A DNA stretch of 64,000 nucleotides, from assembly GCA_037903475.1 (NCBI GenBank), contig JBAJFG010000009.1:2208849-2272848 (forward strand), given 5' to 3'. The position numbers and the translations under genes are program-made. Below, piece after piece: positions 59,564 through 64,000 of this stretch. The stretch's first letter is position 1. Every line of letters begins with the position of its first letter. The notes below the pieces were generated by a model. That model was given only the letters and a program-made list of their open reading frames with translations, ran no database searches and was not told the origin of the DNA. Source of the stretch: Ancylostoma caninum (Eukaryota; Nematoda; Chromadorea; Rhabditida; Ancylostomatidae).

Positions 59564-61124
59564 AACAGTGCGTATCAAAACTATGTATCCACCCGTAGTC
59601 GGTCAATACCTTGGCTCATTTTGGTTCTCAAAAGACGAAACTTTCCACATATGATTCTCGATATGCACAAACTCTGCATTCCTGTTTCCCAGTATATTCG
59701 AACGTCTAACAAAGAATTCTCGTTTGTGAAAACTTTTTGTTTGTATCAAAACTATGTATCCACTTACGATTGCAGCACAGATTTATAATTATAACTCAAC
59801 AATTAATAGTCGATCGGTCCACAATTGTTCCTGATGATCTCAAAAATCTTATTTGGCATACTTCCCACGAGCTTGGCTACGGTGGCGTCGTCGATTTGGT
59901 CCCATGCTTCCAGTATCGCCGTTTTGAAGCTCTCGACCGTATTGTACTGCTTGCTATTTCAGTAGACCTTCAATTATGCCCCACATGTTCTCAACTGGGT
60001 TACAGTCTGGCGAACACGCGGACCAGTCCATTGCTTGTATTCGGTGCTCCTGAAGTCAGCTTCTTGTCGAATGAGACACGTGGACGATCTTACTGGAACA
60101 TCAGAGAACGCCGCGGCGCACCTCTCAGAAAGAGAAGCAGACGTGTTCGCAGCATTTCTAGATATTCCGATGAGTCCATTCTGTTTGAAACAAACGCCAA
60201 TTCCAGTTTTCCGGAGCTCCCAAACGCGGCCCAAGTCATTAGCGAACCGCCGCCGAAGTTGCGTCTTGAGAACATGATCGGCTCCTTTCTCAGGTCCCTC
60301 CAATAATGATACCCATCTGGCCCATCCAAGTTGAACTTTTTTCGCCACTGAAGATCACCTGGAACTCAGAAGCTGATTGATTGATTTGGATCGCAAAGAA
60401 TTTTGAGTGCACTCAAAGTGGTACCTTATCCCACTGCGGTGTCATGTTGCTTCTGGCGAAGAGAAGGCGTGCTTCTTTGTGCTGGGAGGTCAGGCGTGGC
60501 GGTTTCTGCATAATTTCTCGTGCAATGTTGGTATTCCTTCGCACCGATCTCCAGATGGTCATTTTCGAGACATTTAAACCCAACTGGGCCCGCATCTGAG
60601 CGATGCTCAAAGTGGAGTTCGATGCCAGTCTCCCAATTCTTCTGCTGTCGTTGGCTGTTAGCACTTTTGGACGACCGGTATTGAGCTTCTTGTTGTATTC
60701 GGATCCTCAAGTACTTGTTCACGCATCCACGAGAACTGCCCTACTGAGCCGCAATTGTCTGTTCCTGATAACCCTGCGACGTGCAGGGCTTCAATCTGGG
60801 CCTGTTCAGCAGAAGTAAGAAGTGCACCACGACGATACATATCAGCACAAATCAAGAAATGAAGTTTGCATAAATTTCAGCTCTTTATACCGGCATTGAT
60901 ATCAACAAAAATAATCTTCTTCGAAGCTGCAACATATATTTTTGATAACAGATAAAAATCCTACAGCTAGCATCTTCCTGTTCAAGACACGATGAGGTAA
61001 GCATATATCAGTAAAGGGTAATCGTATTCTCTGAAAGCTAATGGAACTGGTCCCGTCTCAATCGGACTCTTAATTTTGTTATCCACAGTTTTGAAGTGGA
61101 TACATAGTTTTGATACGCACTGTA
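59564..61124 (-). mobile_element. Tc1-type transposon with double (IR/DR-like) terminal repeats
   Basis: The outer terminal repeats start CAGTGCGTATCAAAACTATG (59566 on) and end with the complement at 61122; TA follows the right end (61123-61124), while the left flank reads AA, a likely mutated TA. Inside the left end the core GTATCAAAACTATGTATCCAC recurs at 59743-59763, 171 bp inward. Inside the right end a degenerate counterpart (ACATATATTTTTGATA) lies at 60932-60947, about 168 bp inward. Two symmetrical transposase-site copies per end is the IR/DR arrangement known from several Tc1-like families. Confidence 0.85.
59803..60840 (-). pseudogene. Tc1-type transposase, inactivated
   Basis: From ATG at 60840 to TAA at 59803 is 1038 nt, the length of a full 345-residue Tc1-type transposase. 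Recognisable blocks in several frames: N-terminal helix-turn-helix (LLTSAEQAQIEALHVAGLS), second HTH with AQMRAQLGLNVSKMTIWRS, KKFNLDGPDGYHYWRDLRKE, FSRRNFGGGSLMTW, the end block DWSACSPDCNPVENMWG holding the third acidic residue, and C-terminal SMPNKIFEIIRNNCG. Frameshifts separate these blocks, and a stop lies in the STRS*LQEHR segment. The first catalytic Asp (normally SDE before KKF) is Gly here (GGC, 60344-60346), and the second acidic block is destroyed by a stop after MFQ. It cannot catalyse transposition. Confidence 0.85.
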
Positions 61125-62139
61125 GCGATTGATGGAGCTCTGGTCCTAAACTATAAGAAGAAGGGTGAATTTATATCGGTAGTCTCGTCCTCCCTTCTCT
61201 GAGTTTCCCAAAACTAGATCTTCACCTCAAGGAAGTTGTGTCAGCAATTTGGTGGTGCTGTAAGAGTATGATCCATTGCAGCTTTCTCCAATCTAGTCAA
61301 TCATGGACAGCAGAGTCCTATCATTGTAATTTCACGTTAATTTCCTCAAACTGCTATAAATGGAGTCGGCAGTGGTGAACAACTATGGTTTTCCCCTGCT
61401 CCAGGGTGACGTTAAGTCTCACATTCCAAAATTCACCCGACAAAACTGATGTAGTAAGGCATCAAGGCTCTCACTCGTGGCCTTATACCTCAGACCATTA
61501 TCCTACTTCATATCCTTTTTCGGGGTTCCAGATGCAATCCTGCGACAGCGGGAGATTGCTTTCTGGAGCATGCTGAAATCGCCTTCCAAAAGTTTGCGAA
61601 TCCTTGTGACCCCAGCTTTAGGGATGGAGACCTCGCTATATTATCGAGGAGGACCTAGCAAATTGAATGGTTGCTAAATTAATGAAAAATATTGTGTTCG
61701 AGCCGAGTTACAACACTTTGAACTAGTATGTCCATTTCGGCAATTAATTTCGCAACAACCTAATATACATATCTCGCCCTTGCATCTGCCACAGCCAGCT
61801 GTACTTAATGCATCCGAAAGCATAAAGCACAAAGTGCTCTCATTCGTAAATTTTCTGAGGTAATTATGTTCGAATTTGAAACATGAGCTCTCACTGGTCT
61901 AGGAAAAATTTTGCTAGCGAAATTTGTCATAGTGCGTTCCACCATGGACGTTAGTTGGGAAGACAGCAGAGAGAAAAAGAACGCGGGTTAAGTGCGCAGC
62001 AATTGGAGAGGAGAGTAAAGCAGGTTACCGCAAATTTTGTCGCGTTTGGAACAGGCTATGGAGGTAGTGGGCGTTCTTTAAGGTCCGGTAATGTATGACA
62101 GTATTTTTCATCAGGGTAGTATTATAGGTAAGCGACAGT
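61125..62139. other. intergenic
   Basis: Short frames at 61385-61677 without support. Confidence 0.4.
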
Positions 62140-62360
62140 GCAGCACGCGGAAAGTGGGTGAGAGGGGAGGGGAGCGGGCTTGAGAAAAGTGGGGTCTCTG
62201 CCGCTTTAGGGACTCAGAAAATAAAGTCAGTAAAAATAATAATAATAACAAACAAAAATTATTTTGAAAATAATAATAAAAATAAACTAATACAAGATTT
62301 TTGTCTTGTAAAGCAATTTAAAAACTTGGGGACCGATTCTCAAGGGGGCCGCCACCTTAG
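62140..62360 (-). mobile_element. diverged reverse copy of the hAT-type MITE
   Basis: The minus strand of 43385-43621 aligns here: AAGTGGGGTCTC, AATAAAATTAATAA-like AT-rich centre, ATACAAGA and the ends GCGGAAAGTGGGTGAGAGGG / GGGGGCCGCCACCTT. Terminal repeats are eroded and no 8-bp duplication remains. Confidence 0.65.
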
Positions 62361-62856
62361 CAAAAAAGTACATCAACACTAAATTCGTTTGTTGTATTAG
62401 CTGCATGTTACTCGTCTCCCAGATCCTCGCGACTGTTGGCTTAATATTGAGTCGTGTTACTGATTTTTCTCCACTCATTGATACATCCTTTCCTGCGTAA
62501 AAATAGGGAAAAGTCCGTTCATTTTTATTACGATACAAATACGATACGAAGAACTCTGCAGGAGACGAGAGGAGAATTCTCTACTATTCAGTTAAAAGTG
62601 TCATTTGGCAATGCAAACACTCAAAAGTGGAACCGTACGCACGCTCGGCCCACATCCCCGCCGAAAGAAGCAGTGCGAGAGCAGACACGGGTTATTTTCT
62701 CAATGAGAAGGAATTACAAGAAGATCACAGGCGAGTTTGTAGAAATCAAACACAAGCATTATGTGGGAATTGAGTGAGTAAGAAGAGGCAGCACCTCTTA
62801 CATTGACCGGCGTACAAGACAACGATATGGCTATGACGAGAGCACTAGGGAACCAT
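62361..62856. other. intergenic with a 107-codon plus frame
   Basis: The frame 62454-62777 is Lys/Arg-rich with no splice or motif support. It may be chance. Confidence 0.25.
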
Positions 62857-63170
62857 CTACGAGTGGGGAAGGTTCACTTGCGAGCAATCAGGCCGACTCG
62901 CTTCGGTCGCAGCAGCGTTTTCATCCACGTCCTTCTCGAGCTGTTCCAGCTCTTTCGCGTCACTTCGCCCAGATCGCTGAAATGTGCGAACATCGGCTTG
63001 AGTAAAAATGATAGGAACAGCTCGTATTCACCTTTCCTTCTTCCCAGGTGCTGTCTTCAGCTCGATGTAGTACTTGATTTTCGGCTCCGTTCCGGAATGC
63101 TCGTAGGGTGGCCACACTTCCGCTGGCAAGGTTGAAGGTGATCATCTCGGAAGTGGTGGAAAGTGGCAGC
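62857..63170 (-). CDS. C-terminal exons of an unrecognised acidic protein (partial)
   Basis: The terminal exon is 62857-62976, entered after CACATTTCAG. It encodes 39 residues plus TAG, strongly coding in character (RSGRSDAKELEQLEKDVDEN then AAATEASRPDCSQVNLPHS). The upstream exon ends at 63032 at GGAAAG|GTGAATACG and joins at phase 0; its frame stays open above 63170 and includes MITFNLASGSVATLRAFRNG. A second frame in the upstream exon (EPKIKYYIELKTAPGKKE) is also protein-like but would not join in phase, so the upstream exon frame is uncertain. The 55-nt intron fits. No family is recognised. Confidence 0.45.
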
Positions 63171-63815
63171 ACCGGACGAATAAAATGAAAGGCATAGAGA
63201 AGTAGAGATCTGTGTACTTGACAGAATTTTGATTCCTTAAATATGTTCTAGGCTAACAGATTCCGTGGGAAAATGAGCAGCTGATCATTTGATCGCAGTG
63301 AGAGCAGCAACCCTACAGCGATGCGAATGCTAGCTTCACAGCTGACTTCGGGGAGCGAAAATGTTGACAACCAATTAATCATTTTTCAACTATGTCCAAA
63401 ACAAAAAACATTCCATCTTTGCAATAATTTTTTAATTCACAAATAATTATTTTTTAATCGCTTCTGACACATAACTTTTGAATAGCTTTTCATCTCTTAC
63501 GAATTAGAAACTATTTATTATTATTATATTATTATTATTTGTGAAACAGGCATATATTATTACTATTTGTGAAACAGGCAGTTCTAAATTGGCAGTATCT
63601 AACTGATCGGGACCAAAATGGTAAGTCGGAAGACAAATCTAAGTTACATGTTCTTCAAAATTATTGACGGTGGTAAATTGCGTATGTGCGTTTTTGCGCG
63701 GAACAAATATTTTCCAGTAAATGATGCAACAACTTCTCACTCCAACATTTATCTAGGATTAGTATCATTGACCCTTTAGCATTCTCCACAAAAAAAGTCA
63801 CCGATCTTTTGGAAG
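63171..63815. other. intergenic
   Basis: (ATT)n near 63520-63545 and a short duplicated GTGAAACAGGCA word at 63541 and 63569. Confidence 0.4.
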
Positions 63816-64000
63816 ATGTCCCTGCTCCGTGATTTGGTTTACTCGAATTTTGCTCTTATCGCAGTCTTTGGACTTTTTCTCTACCAAGAAGCATTACCCT
63901 ACCAATGAAAACAGGTGATAGAGGCGATATCCTAGCAGTGCAAAGTGTGGACTATCGAGCGGCCACAAGCACGACATCGAACTATAGACATGAAGAAGAA
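63816..64000 (+). CDS. candidate secreted-protein start and overlapping open exon, runs off the window
   Basis: ATG at 63816 opens a 30-codon frame that looks like a signal peptide (LVYSNFALIAVFGLFLYQEA), ending in TGA at 63906-63908. The same bases ATGA open a second frame at 63905 that continues to the window edge without a stop (LAVQSVDYRAATSTTSNYRH). This second frame is also open upstream to an acceptor-like CTTATCGCAG ending at 63864. Either the second frame is an internal exon (63865 onward) or the two frames are joined by splicing not visible here. Low certainty. Confidence 0.3.

Noticed and set aside
59737..60306. 189-codon plus-strand ORF
   Set aside because: Antisense of the decayed Tc1 transposase.

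Overview
The window looks like nuclear DNA of a parasitic nematode, most likely a strongylid (hookworm-type) genome. The evidence is moderate GC with AT-rich intergenic DNA, introns mostly of 50-75 nt closed by TTTCAG or TTTTAG, short 3' UTRs with AATAAA, a nematode-like Arp1 gene, and many decayed DNA transposons, foldback elements and an RTE-type retrotransposon. The genus is an inference. There is no bacterial operon structure, no rRNA, no CRISPR array and no convincing intact tRNA gene.

Only one gene is a long uninterrupted frame: a 375-residue actin-related protein 1 (centractin, dynactin subunit) at 32832-33959, which is intronless here. The other genes had to be assembled by hand from splice sites and phase. 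They are: the 3' end of a gene at 63-371; a two-exon single-pass membrane protein (170 aa) at 5945-6530; minus-strand basic-tailed terminal exons at 8085-8172 and 11778-11868 that are paralogues within a segmental duplication; minus-strand exons at 12828-13073 and 13407-13550; a small two-exon gene at 20268-20826 (minus); a signal-peptide gene at 38718-38938; a two-exon 57-residue gene at 40106-40329; a four-exon 141-residue cysteine-rich gene at 42532-44097; and minus-strand exons at 62857-63170. Most of these match no family I recognise.

Layout. 0-5.3 kb: gene end, a 550-bp foldback element, palindromic hairpin repeats and a 59-bp satellite with a second minisatellite. 5.9-6.6 kb: membrane-protein gene. 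7.3-12.3 kb: duplicated block (two hairpins and two terminal exons) split by a 266-bp CA tract. 12.8-16 kb: minus-strand exons and a decayed gene. 16-32 kb: mostly AT-rich intergenic DNA with small candidate exons, a MITE carrying a tRNA-like core, and a 1.8-kb foldback with 0.5-kb arms. 32.7-34.4 kb: Arp1. 38.7-44.4 kb: small secreted or cysteine-rich genes with a TTAA-flanked MITE and a hAT-type MITE beside or inside them. 45-64 kb: transposon graveyard (MULE transposase with a MITE inserted, RTE reverse transcriptase, non-autonomous mariner-type element, Tc1-type element with double-ended terminal repeats) and two candidate genes at the right end.

The most interesting signals are the new spliced genes (above all the cysteine-rich four-exon gene whose introns host a MITE and a microsatellite), the intronless Arp1 with a 15-bp hairpin just upstream, the Tc1 element whose first catalytic Asp is Gly, the tRNA-core MITE, and several pre-miRNA-sized hairpins. 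All gene models rest on reading alone; RNA evidence was not available.
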